Source of the DNA: Coccinella septempunctata
Taxonomy: Eukaryota; Arthropoda; Insecta; Coleoptera; Coccinellidae
Length of the DNA stretch: 64,000 nucleotides
Direction: 5' to 3'
Assembly (NCBI RefSeq): GCF_907165205.1
Contig: NC_058195.1
Span: 32,260,936 to 32,324,935 of the forward strand
Position numbers and translations under genes: made by a program
Shown here: piece after piece, positions 11,595 to 21,364 of the stretch
How positions within the stretch are numbered: position 1 is the first letter of the stretch
Layout of the letters: every line of letters begins with the position of its first letter
The notes under the pieces: model-generated
Database searches by the model: none
What the model was told of the DNA's origin: nothing
The model's input: only the letters and a program-made list of their open reading frames with translations

Positions 11595-11830
11595 ATTGTT
11601 GCGATTCAGGGCCGTAACGAGGCGTTTGATGAGTTTGGCTAGAAGAAGAGCTGCGCAGAGTTCTAACTGCGGGATTTTTTTGTCTTTTTTAGTATGGTGA
11701 TAGTTTTAATTAGGAAGTGAGTAGTCCTACGTGGGTGTTCCCATTTGTGTCTGTTGTTTTTATGTATACTACAGCGCCATATGCTTTCAGGGATGCATCT
11801 GAGAATACAAGTACCTATTTCCAAGGGTTG
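11595..11830 (-). pseudogene. BEL/Pao retrotransposon pol fragment
   Basis: On the minus strand the segment reads FSDASLKAYGAVVYIKTTD, then a stop and frame change, then QLELCAALLLAKLIKRL. These two motifs (FSDAS.KAYGAV and LELCAALLLA.L) lie in the RNase H-like part of BEL/Pao polyproteins. The stop and shift show that it is dead. Its upstream side on the minus strand is cut at 11831 by the large LTR, whose target duplication ACCAT sits at the junction. No other pol domain is recognised nearby. Confidence 0.7.
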
Positions 11831-11835
11831 ACCAT

Positions 11836-13714
11836 TGTTAAAAATTGGAGTAATTTTTAACCCAACTCTACCACTCGATGCACATCTTTAGCAACTCAGT
11901 GACTACGTTTATCGTTACATGCTTCTGTGAACGTAACCTTAAAATCGCTGTCAATCAGCTGTTCAAAAAAACCGGTGGAACCTGTTTAATCTGCTCAATT
12001 CAATTCAATTCTTTTTAGATTCTTCGTTCGCTCAAGTGAATTGGAACTTGGTGTGAATTCTTAACGTGATTTTTTAGTGCACTCTCAACTCTTTCAATCA
12101 GCTCAAATCTAATAATATTATTTTATATTATAATTATCAATCGATCAACATCTCAAAAAGGTACAGTACTTTTTCACTCAACAAAAAATGTACTCATTTT
12201 TTTGCATGTGTCACGTTAGAATATCATTCTACATAATTTTCCTTTCAACATTCACTCCATCGCTATGCATTTTCTCACAATTACATTTCCAATATTCTGC
12301 TCTACATCTCTCTATCATATTTGCATGTATATTTTCTCAATTTTCTCCACATCTCTCAATCAACCACGTGCTCAATGTACCTAACTGCCTCAACTCTCTC
12401 AAAATGCATCGATATTCCATTCGCTTAAAATCACATCATCTCGAAACCACTCACATTTTACTTTCTCTAATTTTAGCACCAAGTTCACATTTCACACCAC
12501 TCTATTAGAAGCTTATATACTTGTATTCACTCTCATTTTGTATATATGTCACCTCAGATTAACTTTACATCTCTTACGATCAGACTTCTCAGGCCTCTTA
12601 AGTTTCAGGTACCTCTACGCTCAAGTTGGACACTTCGAAGGCTTCTCATAGACCAGATCGAAATCCATCTCACTACACTCAGCACTCCGAACAATGGAAT
12701 ACACTCAATTAACTCTCTTGGACAGACTGGTTTGTGATAACGCTCGAGGAGGTCCAACCTGATTTCAACTCAATAAGTATAATTGTTAAAAATTGGAGGA
12801 ATTTTTAACCCATCTCTATCTCTTGGTGCACAGCTCTATCAACTCAGTGACTGCGTTTATCGTTACATGCTTCTGTGAACGTAACCTTAAAATCGCTGTC
12901 AATCAGCTGTTCAAAAAAAAAAACCGGTGGAACCTGTTGAATCTGCTCAATTTAATTCATTCTCTTTAGATTCTTCGTTCGCTCAAGTGAATTGGAACTT
13001 GGTCTAAATTCTTAACGTGATTTTTTAGTGCACTCTCAACTTTTTCAGTCAGCTCAAATCTGATAATATTATTTTATATTATAATTCTCAATCGATCAAC
13101 ATCTCAAAAAGGTACAGTACTTTTTCATTCAACAAAAAATGTAATCATTTTTTGCATGTGTCACGTTACAATTTCATTTTACATAATTTTCCTCTCAACA
13201 TTCACTCCATCGCTATGCATTTTCTCACTATTACATTTGCAATATTCTGCTCTACATCTCTCTATTATATTTGCATGTAGATTTTCTCAATTTTCTCCAA
13301 ATCTCTCAATCAACCACGTGCTCAAGGTACGTAACTGCTTCAACCTCCTCAAAATGCATCGATATTTCATTCACTGTGAATCACATCATCTCGAAAACCA
13401 CTCACATTTTAATTTCTCTAATTTTAGCACCAAGTTCACATTAGAAGCTTATATACTTGTATTCACTCTCATTTTGTATATATGTCACCTCAGATTAACT
13501 TTACACCTCATACGATCAGACTTCTCAGGCCTCTTAAGTTTCAGGTACCTCTACGCTCAACTTGGACACTTCGAAGGCTTCTCATAGACCAGATCGAAAT
13601 CCATCTCACTACACTCAGAACTCTGAATAATGGAATACACTCAATCAACTCTCTTGGACAGACTGGTTTGTGATAACGCTTGAGGAGGTCCAACCTGATT
13701 TCAACTCAATAAGT
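11836..13714. repeat. Tandem duplication of ~940 bp (A1, A2) in the LTR
   Basis: Both copies open TGTTAAAAATTGGAG and close with CAACTCAATAAGTATAAT. A2 starts at 12784. Differences are scattered substitutions and a few small gaps, including a lost segment in A2 near 13440. Paired open frames such as 12546-12737 and 13482-13673 are by-products of the duplication and are not genes. Confidence 0.88.
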
Positions 13715-15565
13715 ATAATTTATTATAAACTTTTGCATGACTCTATTACCTGAAACTTATGATACCTTATTTATTTTCTCTAACGTTGTGAACTGCTCTT
13801 CTTGTTTCATCTCAATTATGAATACTATTCATTAATTCTTTCTACGTTTACAATATTTCATTTCTCTACATTTCATTTGTAACACAACTCACCTCAATTT
13901 ATGTACTCTCATACAACACCTTCTGCTTTTCTAATAGATTTGCTATTCCTGTAAGCGTTGGTAATCATCTCTCTACATTACATTTGTTACACGACTCACC
14001 TCAATTTATGTACTCTCATAAAACACCTTCTGCTTTTCTAATAGATTTGCTATTCCTGTAAGCGTTGGTAATCATCTCTCTCTCATTCTGTCTCATTACA
14101 CCTGTCTCACTACATTACATATCTCTAACTTCTCAAGTTGTCACTGCAACCTTCTGTTTTTCTGATAGCGAGACAGTTTATGAAATCGTAAACTCTATCA
14201 CTGTAAACGTTGTGCTTGCATGATAACACTCACATCAATTCATAACTATCAAGCTCAATTATTATGCAACTCAAAATACATAGACACGTTTTTAAGTAGA
14301 TCTATCTCAATTCTCTCAACTCTTATCAAACGCATAATAATTGATCTTGTTACTCGATACATGTTATTCACTCAACCTGCTCTTTCTCTCAAGCAAATAC
14401 AACGTTGATTTCTCGTTGAAACATTACACTCAAATTCTCTCTATAACTTCTCAATAATTGTAAATAGGTTCACTCTGTTTAGATGTTGTATATAATTTTA
14501 CTTCATGCGAGTGTCTATTTATTATGTGACGTGTTTGATATACAATAAAGATTTTATTTTACCATCTCCAACTCAATCATTTGGTAACAGTCCACTTTTA
14601 AGTAATTGCCAAAAATCTCAACACCCAGATTTTTGAACAATAATTTATTATAAACTTTTGCATGTCTTTATTACCTGAAACTTATGATACCTTATTTCTA
14701 TTCTCTAACGTTATGAACTGCTCTTCTTGTTTCATCTCAATTATGAATACTATTCATTAATTCTTTCTACGTTTACAATATTTCGTTTCTCTACATTGCA
14801 TTTGTAACACAACTCACCTCAATTTATGTACTCTCATACAACACCTTCTGCTTTTCTAATAGATTTGCTATTCCTGTAAGCGTTGGTAATCATCTCTCTA
14901 CATTACATTTGTTACACGACTCACCTCAATTTATGTACTCTCATGAAACACCTTCTGCTTTTCTAATAGACTTGCTATTCCTGTAAGCGTTGGTAATCAT
15001 CTCTCTCTCATTCTGTCTCATTACACCTGTCTCACTACATTACATATCTCTAACTTCTCAAGTTATCACTGCAACCTTCTGTTTTTCTGATAGCGAGACA
15101 GTTTATGAAATCGTAAACTCTATCACTGTAAACGTTGTGCTTGCATGATAACACTCACATCAATTCATAACTATCAAGCTCAATTATTATGCAACTCAAA
15201 ATACATAGACACGTTTTTAAGTAGATCTATCTCAATTCTCTCAATTCTTATCAAACGCATAATAATTGATCTTGTTACTCGATACATGAAATTCACTCAA
15301 CCTGCTCTTTCTCTCAAGCAAATACAACGTTGATTTTCTCATTGAAACATTACTCTCAAATTCTCTCAATAACTTCTCAATAATTGTAAATAGGTTCACT
15401 CTGTTTAGATGTTGTATATAATTTTACTTCATGCGAGTGTCTATTTATTATGTGATGTGTTTGATATACAATAAAGATTTTATTTTACCATCTCCAACTC
15501 AATCATTTGGTAACAGTCCACTTTTAAGTAATTGCCAAAAATCTCAACACCCAGATTTTTGAACA
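13715..15565. repeat. Tandem duplication of ~925 bp (B1, B2) in the LTR
   Basis: Each copy runs from ATAATTTATTATAAACTTTT to ACCCAGATTTTTGAACA; B2 starts at 14640. They are closer to each other than A1 is to A2, so this duplication looks younger. Within each B copy a further ~109-bp unit is repeated twice (about 13886-13965 and 13995-14074 in B1), containing CACCTCAATTTATGTACTCT and GCTATTCCTGTAAGCG. Confidence 0.9.
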
Positions 15566-15570
15566 ACCAT

Positions 15571-15928
15571 CCTCAAATAGGTAATTGGTACTTATGGTAA
15601 ATAAACCGAACTTAGTTATTATTATTATTATAATTATTATTTTTATATCCACTCCTCAATATACTTAAGAAGTTATTGAATCAGAATATAATTAAAAAAC
15701 TTGAAAATTTTAATTTTCTCGTAATGTTCATCAAAATAGAGATCGCTTTCTTTCATTATGGAGAAACGAGAATTCGTATGAATTATCGTCTTATACATAA
15801 CATGATAAATAATGTGGATTTTCGTTATCGCTCATTCAAGTATGGCACTGAATTTTTTTATATATTCTAGAATGAAGAATGCTGAACGAATAGTTATAAA
15901 TTTGAACCGTCATTATTTTACCAATAGG
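15571..15928. other. No recognised gene
   Basis: It holds an ATT-type microsatellite near 15617-15645 and AT-rich sequence without coding motifs. The two overlapping short open frames here have no recognisable content. Confidence 0.5.
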
Positions 15929-15930
15929 TA

Positions 15931-16056
15931 CAGGGTCTTTATGAAAGATTGTAACATCTTAAGAAGTTGCCTCAAAATACCTTTGTGCTGCTTCTCGTAG
16001 AATAGTTTCAAACCTAATATCGGAGAATTTCCAAATTTACGCTCATAAAGACCCTG
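15931..16056. mobile_element. Tc1/mariner-type MITE, 126 bp
   Basis: The element begins CAGGGTCTTTATGA and ends TCATAAAGACCCTG, perfect 14-bp inverted ends, with TA on each side (15929-15930 and 16057-16058). A TA target and CAGGGT-like ends fit the Tc1/mariner group. The interior is too short to encode anything. Confidence 0.8.
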
Positions 16057-16058
16057 TA

Positions 16059-16386
16059 TTACTAATGATGATGATAATGATGATTCTTCAAATGAAGAAT
16101 CATTTGAAGAATATATTCCTTGTCCCAGAAATATTCGAATTACTACCTGACATCGTTGGCACTAATGAATAGGTACTTCCTGGAAACTCGTTTATTCTCT
16201 TATTGTCCAATTATTTTTAAATATCTGTATTTCTTTGAATTGAACCCCCCCCATTTCGAATATGAGTTTGAGTTGAAATAAATAACGCCAATGACTGCAG
16301 GAATATTCAGTATCAACCTGAAGTTGCTCAGCTGCAGAGTTTTTTCAATTTGTCTATTTCTGTGTGTTGAAACTTGTTCAATCAAA
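16059..16386. other. No recognised gene; small hairpin
   Basis: A GAT microsatellite (about 16065-16085) is followed by the perfect foldback ATTCTTCAAATGAAGAAT (16083-16100) and ATTTGAAGAAT. Nothing else is recognised before the open frame that follows. Confidence 0.45.
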
Positions 16387-16701
16387 ATGACTGGTGCAAA
16401 ACCTACGAGTAGTTCTGATAACTATTTCATGGTTAATTTGAAGGAGCCTAGTTGGGGCTCTACATGTGTAGTGGAGATCAACAACTCACAATCGGTCGAT
16501 AATCCATGGCGAACACACGATCTGTACACTCCAAAACCAACAAGGAGGAGAAAATTGAGAAGTAGGGTGAAGACAGACACACCAAAAAGGAGGTTGTTTT
16601 CTGGTTCCCAACGTGAAGCAGTGGCCAGTAGGGAAGATATTATTTTATCAAATTTATGTATGAAATGTTTACTATTTGATTGCAATAATTGCAGTATGTA
16701 G
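16387..16701 (+). CDS. Hypothetical ~104-residue open frame, possible terminal exon
   Basis: An in-frame ATG at 16387 lies inside a longer frame that opens at 16291. The product starts MTGAKPTSSSDNYF, has a basic middle (KPTRRRKLRSRVKTDTPKRR) and ends with a cysteine pair (CMKCLLFDCNNC). A poly(A)-like AATAAA follows at about 16719. I do not recognise the family. The basic segment could be a nuclear localisation signal. It lies 180 bp upstream of a zeste-like gene on the same strand, so both could be parts of one decayed DNA transposon. Equally it could be a chance frame. Confidence 0.3.
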   Translation: MTGAKPTSSSDNYFMVNLKEPSWGSTCVVEINNSQSVDNPWRTHDLYTPKPTRRRKLRSRVKTDTPKRRLFSGSQREAVASREDIILSNLCMKCLLFDCNNCSM

Positions 16702-16880
16702 TTTCAGTTGTTTTCGAATAAATTGTTATGCCAGTAAAACCTTATTCTTTTCTTTCAATATTCTTCTTCAACCTCGAAACAATAGAAATGTGAAATATTC
16801 ATATTCTAAAGTTTTAAGATACTGTGGTTAAGAATTATTTGTGTACTGTGTAGTGAAGTGTGAACAAGCGTGATTTGAAA

Positions 16881-17928
16881 ATGACGACTCCATTGCGAAA
16901 AGGTAAAATAAGCGAGCAGCAGAAAGCGGCTCCGATAGATTATATTGCACAAAATGAGCAATTAAAGAGTGGCAAATTCACTCAAGAATTCACGTTTGAA
17001 AAAGCTCAAAATTGCTGGAAGGAACTGGCAATAATACTCAATGCAATTCCTAGTGGTGCTGAAAAAGATAAGCGCCAATGGAGGAAGGTGATAAGAGAAA
17101 CACAATGTTTCACATATAGATATTTAGTTGTAGATCAGATTCATATGTGTATAAAATAAATTATTAATTTACATATTAACACTATCCTAGACAGGGCATG
17201 ATTTGCGCACGAAAACTAAATCTAAAAGTGCAGCTATAAAGGCTCACAGAGAGGGCACAGGAGGCGGTGAAGCATTGAAAAAATGTCTCACTGCAACGAA
17301 GGAAAGAATTGTAGAATTGAGGTGCCAGGTGCCCCACATCCATAGCGGACCATCAGGATACTTTTGAGTCAGAGGTGCTAAATATAAGTATATTTGAACA
17401 TTGTGTGTACAAATTGTCACAGTATTTTATGAATATTAACCTATTGGGTGTGTGTTAGCGTTATTTTCATTTTAAATCATCCAGTTGACCCTGATGTGTC
17501 CACAAATTCACCTGCGGATTGCGACTTGAATAGTGAAGCAACCATAAATGTGGAGACGGAAGATTATAGTAGTTTTGACTCAGGTATTCATGATTTCGAA
17601 ACAATAGTGCTGATTATATAATAAAATCGATAAAATATTACTTCATTTATTTTAATAGTTTCAGTTGCCAACAAGAAGGGACAGAAAAAATTTAAAAGCT
17701 AGTGTAGAGGCTACCAAAAATTTAATACAGATTGGCCAAGAGCAAACTAAGATGCAACAGTGGTTTTACGAAAGAAGAGTGAAACTCTTTGAACGACAGA
17801 CAACTGCAATGGAACAAATGGGAGCGAACATGGCAAAAATCGGAGCCAAAAATGGATGCCTCTGTTGTGCAACGTCTGAATTCTGTGCCGCGCCTAGCCA
17901 TAGATGCGCCCCTGGGCTAATAATATAA
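16881..17928 (+). CDS. Myb/SANT-like (zeste-type) DNA-binding protein, spliced, probably a damaged copy
   Basis: Exon 1 (16881-17087) encodes KGKISEQQKAAPIDYIAQN and a segment ending NCWKELAIILNAI...RQWRK, with a GT donor after WRK. Exon 2 (17191-17374) continues HDLRTKTKSKSAAIKAHREG with TGGGEALKKCLTATKERIVEL. This is the order seen in insect proteins labelled regulatory protein zeste or Myb/SANT-like. Exon 3 (about 17487-17580) is acidic (VDPDVSTNSPADC). Exon 4 (about 17663-17928) is a likely coiled coil with KNLKASVEATKNLIQIGQEQ. The usual tryptophan after WRK is glycine here, and the frame shifts near the end of exon 2, so the protein may be dead. Such genes occur both as host genes and inside DNA transposons. 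A diverged second copy lies 3 kb downstream. Confidence 0.6.
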
Positions 17929-18127
17929 ATTTGGAAACCAGATGTTTTTTTCTCTTTTGACATCTCTAAGTATTCTTCGGATATAAACTTGAATTTTAAA
18001 ACAATTCCAACGAGGTCGGCAAGTGTTGTTTTTTTGTCGAAAAAAACGAAATGAATGAATAATTATTCTCTTCTCATACTCCATTCATTGAATTGATATG
18101 GCCGATGTTTGACGATAATCCATAGTT

Positions 18128-18303
18128 GAACTCAACGCAGATTATATGGTTTTCACAAATTGAGTTTCAACAACGACACGTGTTTCGCTATCACAATATT
18201 CACCCACCTGAAGATGCTATGGTGATACCGAAACACGAAACACGAAGCACGTGTCGTGGTTTTAAACTCAATTTGTGGAAATCATATAATCTGTGTTAAG
18301 TTC
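18128..18303. repeat. Foldback repeat with hammerhead-like centre
   Basis: Arms of about 60 bp pair with few mismatches: AGATTATATGGTTTTCACAA near the left end and its inverse near the right, then AAATTGAGTTT and ACGACACGTG with their inverses. The centre carries CTGAAGA (18208-18214) and GAAA (18230-18233), the two conserved blocks of a hammerhead ribozyme. CTGAAGATG...CCGAAAC centres are frequent in insect repeats and have been linked to Penelope-like elements. Activity is not established. Confidence 0.6.
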
Positions 18304-18700
18304 ATACACATTCATTCTGACTGAACAATTACTTTCCTCAAATTATCAGCATATCTATGAATTCTGGCAGCGAAAAGGCTTTTTACCACTACTAACAAGT
18401 AGGAAATATTCTTATTCGGTGGTGAAAAAACAATAATATGAATTTGGGCTGCGTCACATGGTATAGAAATTATAAATCAGAACTGCACCATAAATATTTA
18501 AAAAAAATATATATATCATCTTCCTGTTATTTGTGGAATCATTTACGGCAGTACGATAGTAGAATTTTTTTTATTATAATATGTATTACAAGCAATCAAA
18601 GGGCCGCCGTCCTATCAAAATCGTAAATATATCAGTCGACCTCTCACGGTAGTGGACACTTTTTTTGCGAATTATTTTGGATATACCTTATCAAGTAAAC
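18304..18700. other. No recognised gene
   Basis: AT-rich sequence without coding motifs. The join to the gypsy fragment at about 18701 is abrupt in both composition and coding content. Confidence 0.45.
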
Positions 18701-18701
18701 T

Positions 18702-19690
18702 TTTGAGGAGCACCTGGACAGCTAAAGAGAGGTATTTCGGCTGTTGAGAGGAGACAATCTTCGTCTCAACCCCGACAAATCTCTGAAATACCTAGGACAT
18801 GTCGTCACCTCCGAGGGAATCCGAACTGACTCAGACAAAGTTTCTTCTATAGCAACATTCCCACCGCGGAAAACCATCCGGGAATAACGTCGTTTTCTGG
18901 GAATTGCCAGCTGTTACTGCCGTTTCATTGAAAACTTCTACGATGTTGTTTCACTCCTGACGCACCTGTGAAAGTTCGAACTTCTGAAACAAAAGCTGAC
19001 CGAATCACCAATACTGGCCTGTCCGGATTTCAACCAACCGTTCATCTTGAAAACAGATGATTGTGATGTAGGCCATGGAGGAGCCCTGACCCAAGTTCTA
19101 GATGGAGAGGAAAGGGTGATGTCAGGCCTATGTCAGCCAGTCCTTGAACACAGCTGAAATAAATTACTCCGTCTCTGAAAGGAATGCCTCGCCATCGTTT
19201 TCTCTTTAGAGAAACTGATACCATACCTGGACGGATTTCATTTTGTTGTTTCCGACCATATGGGTCTGAAATGGTTAAATTCCATCAAATCGCTATCTGG
19301 AAGAATAGCTCGATGGGACGCAATTAGACTTTGAAGTCCAATACCGGAAAGATGCCCTGAACAAAGTCGCAAGTCTGTCCCCAAATCCGTTGCCGTCTGT
19401 GGATTCCGTGTGCCTGGCCGATGTTGAAGTTCACTGCAGTTGGTACAACAAGACGCTCCAAGAAGTAGGTACAAAGACCCAGGGGATTTCCCTGACTATT
19501 CCTGTATCGTCACTTCTGGGACTCTTCCAACTTCACTGGAGTTGGATCCGGACAACCATGGAAGCTCTGTGTACCCACCGAACAAGGGCCGGGAGTCCTG
19601 ATATAAAACTACGATTCTAAATTAGCCGGTCACCCGGGAATCTCCAAGACGATCTCTCAGCTTGTCCGGAATTATTAATGGCCTCTAGAG
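18702..19690 (+). pseudogene. Ty3/gypsy pol relic (reverse transcriptase end, RNase H, integrase start)
   Basis: Across several frames the segment reads FEEHLDS, then LRGDNLRLNPDKSLKYLGHV and TSEGIRTDSDKV, the end of the gypsy reverse transcriptase. RRFLGIASCYCRFI follows, then ILACPDFNQPFILKTD and GGALTQVLDGEER, the start of RNase H. The last part, KLAGHPGISKTISQLVRNYY, is the zinc-binding start of integrase. Stops and frame changes occur about every 50-100 codons and the catalytic palm is absent. No LTR is seen on either side. Confidence 0.85.
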
Positions 19691-19699
19691 TTCGACTCT

Positions 19700-19958
19700 C
19701 GAGATCATTCGCTACGTAGAGTATACGTTACGGAAATGGGCGACTCGTACGATAAATTTGGCAACACCGCAAAATTGTGGATTGATCTGAATTGAATTAA
19801 GTTGCGCATGTAGCTCAGTTTGATATTTTAAATTCAAAATGTTTGTGTTTAAGGAAAGAAAACTTTGTGTATTGCTGAGAATTTCTGAATATAACATTCT
19901 AAGAGAGAATAGCCAAGAACGATTGGTGTAGTGAAGTGTGAAAATCGGTGATTAGAAA
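19700..19958. other. Upstream flank of the second zeste-like copy
   Basis: No gene is seen. The last 30 bases (GTAGTGAAGTGTGAA...) match the sequence just before the first zeste-like copy at 16851-16880, so the duplicated unit begins upstream of the coding region. Confidence 0.5.
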
Positions 19959-20434
19959 ATGACGGCTCCATTGCGAACTGGAACAATAAGCGAGCAGAAG
20001 ACATCTGCTCTAATCGATCATATTGCTCAGAATGAGCAGTTAAAGAGAGGATATACTCAAGAATTTACTTATACAAAAGCACAGAATTGCTGGAAGGAAT
20101 TGGCAATAATTGTCAATGCGAATCCTGGTGAGGATGAAAAAGTTTGGCGGCAATGGAGGAAAGAGGGAAACAGAAACAGAAGATTTACGTATAGATATTT
20201 AGTTGTAGATTATATTCATACATACATATGTGTATAAAAGACATTATTGATTTAAATATTCACACTATTCTAGAACTGGCATGATTTGTACACGAAAACA
20301 AAGAGTAAAAGTGCTGCAATAAATGCACAAAGAGAGGGAGGCGGTGAAGCGTTAAAAGATTGCCTCACTGCAACAGAGGAAAAAATAGTAGAATTGATGC
20401 CCCCATTGACAGCCATCGAGATAATCTTGAGTCG
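19959..20434 (+). pseudogene. Second Myb/SANT-like (zeste-type) copy, broken
   Basis: Exon 1 (19959-20163) encodes SEQKTSALIDHIAQNEQLKR and NCWKELAIIVNANPG, ending RQWRK, about as in the copy at 16881. The position of the GT donor reads GA here, so splicing at that point is lost. Exon 2 (about 20271-20434) reads NWHDLYTKTKSKSAAINAQR, then GGGEALKDCLTATEEKIVEL, and keeps the tryptophan that the first copy has lost. A frame change then leads to DAPIDSHRDNLESE. No third or fourth exon is recognised: a hAT transposase relic starts 80 bp downstream, and the last two exons appear to be missing. Confidence 0.65.
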
Positions 20435-20513
20435 GAGGTTAGTATATTGCTGCTCATTTACGAGAAATATTCAACGAATGATACAGAAGTTATAAAATAG
20501 TTACTGTGGTTGC

Positions 20514-21356
20514 AGATAATGGAGCCAATATAAAAATGCCATCAAAGAAGAATAGCGTATGCATCACCATCCATGCGTCGCACACACGTTGAATTTAACG
20601 AAACAAGATATTTTGAAAAGTGACGAAACGTTGAATGGTGTTTTGAAAACATGATGAGCTCTTGTTGGACATTTCAAACATAGGGCCTGTTCCGATATTG
20701 CTGGTTTTACTGGCCAGCAATCGAATAACAATAGAACTCGAACGACTGGGCCAATAGGCATCGTCTCTGAAATACTGACAGTACTGTTCAGGAATATCGG
20801 AACAGACGGCTTGTGTGCATGCAGCATATAAGCTGAAGGGTGTGCAGGAACAATTGAATCTCCCTTTACTCGAAGTCAAACAAGATGTGCCGACCCGTTG
20901 GAACTCCTGTTCACGATAGAGAGATTATTTCAAATAAAAGATGCTCTCAACGTCACTGTTACTAATTTGCAATCAAATTTTGACTTTTAAGACCTACTGA
21001 TTGGAAAATTTCAAATTACTGCCTCACGTTACCCAAACTAGCAAATCAATCAATCAATCAGCAATTTATTTGCTACAGTATATAGAGAAGGATACATGAA
21101 CTACAACATGATAAATGATTTGACCGCTATTTTCTCAGGTGATAAGTATCCTACTAGGTCCCTTGTCATACCTATTAATCAGAGGATTAAAAATGTCAAT
21201 GATGACGGTGAAAACTGAAACTGAAGTCAGGGAAATTCTAAAAATAAAATTTTCTGAATATGTGCAACGTCAACTGGGTAATTTTGAAGTGAACTGAATA
21301 GCAGCAAAGACCAAATTTGTTGATCCAAGGTTCAAGAAATTAGGGTTCGGAAGTAG
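20514..21356 (+). pseudogene. hAT transposase relic, N-terminal and central parts
   Basis: Pieces in shifting frames follow hAT transposase order. DNGANIKM is the catalytic-domain DNA.N motif, and HHPCVAHTLNLT is the C.AHTLNL motif. VGHFKHS and LPLLEVKQDVPTRWNS correspond to the conserved VPTRWNS block. GDKYPTRSLVIPINQRIKN follows, and DPRFKKLGF near 21322-21350 is the last acidic motif block. Many stops show that it is dead. The coding sequence is cut at 21356 by a 1-kb MITE and resumes at 22391. It may be related to the source of the hAT MITEs in this window, but no inverted ends were found to test that. Confidence 0.82.
21036..21110 (-). mobile_element. Possible LINE 3' end with GATT tail
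   Basis: On the minus strand the segment ends AATAAATTGCTGATTGATTG, a poly(A)-like signal followed by a GATT repeat. It sits between two conserved blocks of the hAT relic (VPTRWNS part and GDKYPT part), where extra sequence would be expected from an insertion. Boundaries and a target duplication are not clear. Confidence 0.35.
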
Positions 21357-21364
21357 AGAAAACG

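Larger units (their letters stand above)
11836..15565. mobile_element. Very long solo LTR (3.73 kb) with internal tandem duplications
   Basis: The element starts TGTTAAAAATTGG and ends TTTTTGAACA, so its tips are TGTT...AACA. It is flanked by the 5-bp direct repeat ACCAT at 11831-11835 and 15566-15570. No gag or pol lies inside, so it reads as a solo LTR left by recombination. The interior is four blocks, A1-A2-B1-B2: 11836-12783, 12784-13714, 13715-14639 and 14640-15565. A1 and A2 are near copies, and B1 and B2 are nearly identical. AATAAA with a following TTTTATTTTACC occurs near the end of each B block, as expected for an LTR poly(A) signal. The superfamily is not determined. Confidence 0.75.

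Noticed and set aside
12188..13673. Paired open frames on the plus strand (12188-12508 with 13156-13587; 12546-12737 with 13482-13673)
   Set aside because: They are the same LTR sequence read twice because of the tandem duplication. They have no domain, their composition is that of non-coding DNA, and the paired frames differ in length.
14220..15333. Two near-identical 62-codon frames at 14220-14408 and 15145-15333
   Set aside because: They lie in the duplicated B block of the LTR; identity reflects DNA duplication and not coding constraint.
11836..15565. Two complete LTRs in tandem
   Set aside because: The block order is A-A-B-B and not A-B-A-B, and only one pair of target repeats is found, at the outer edges.
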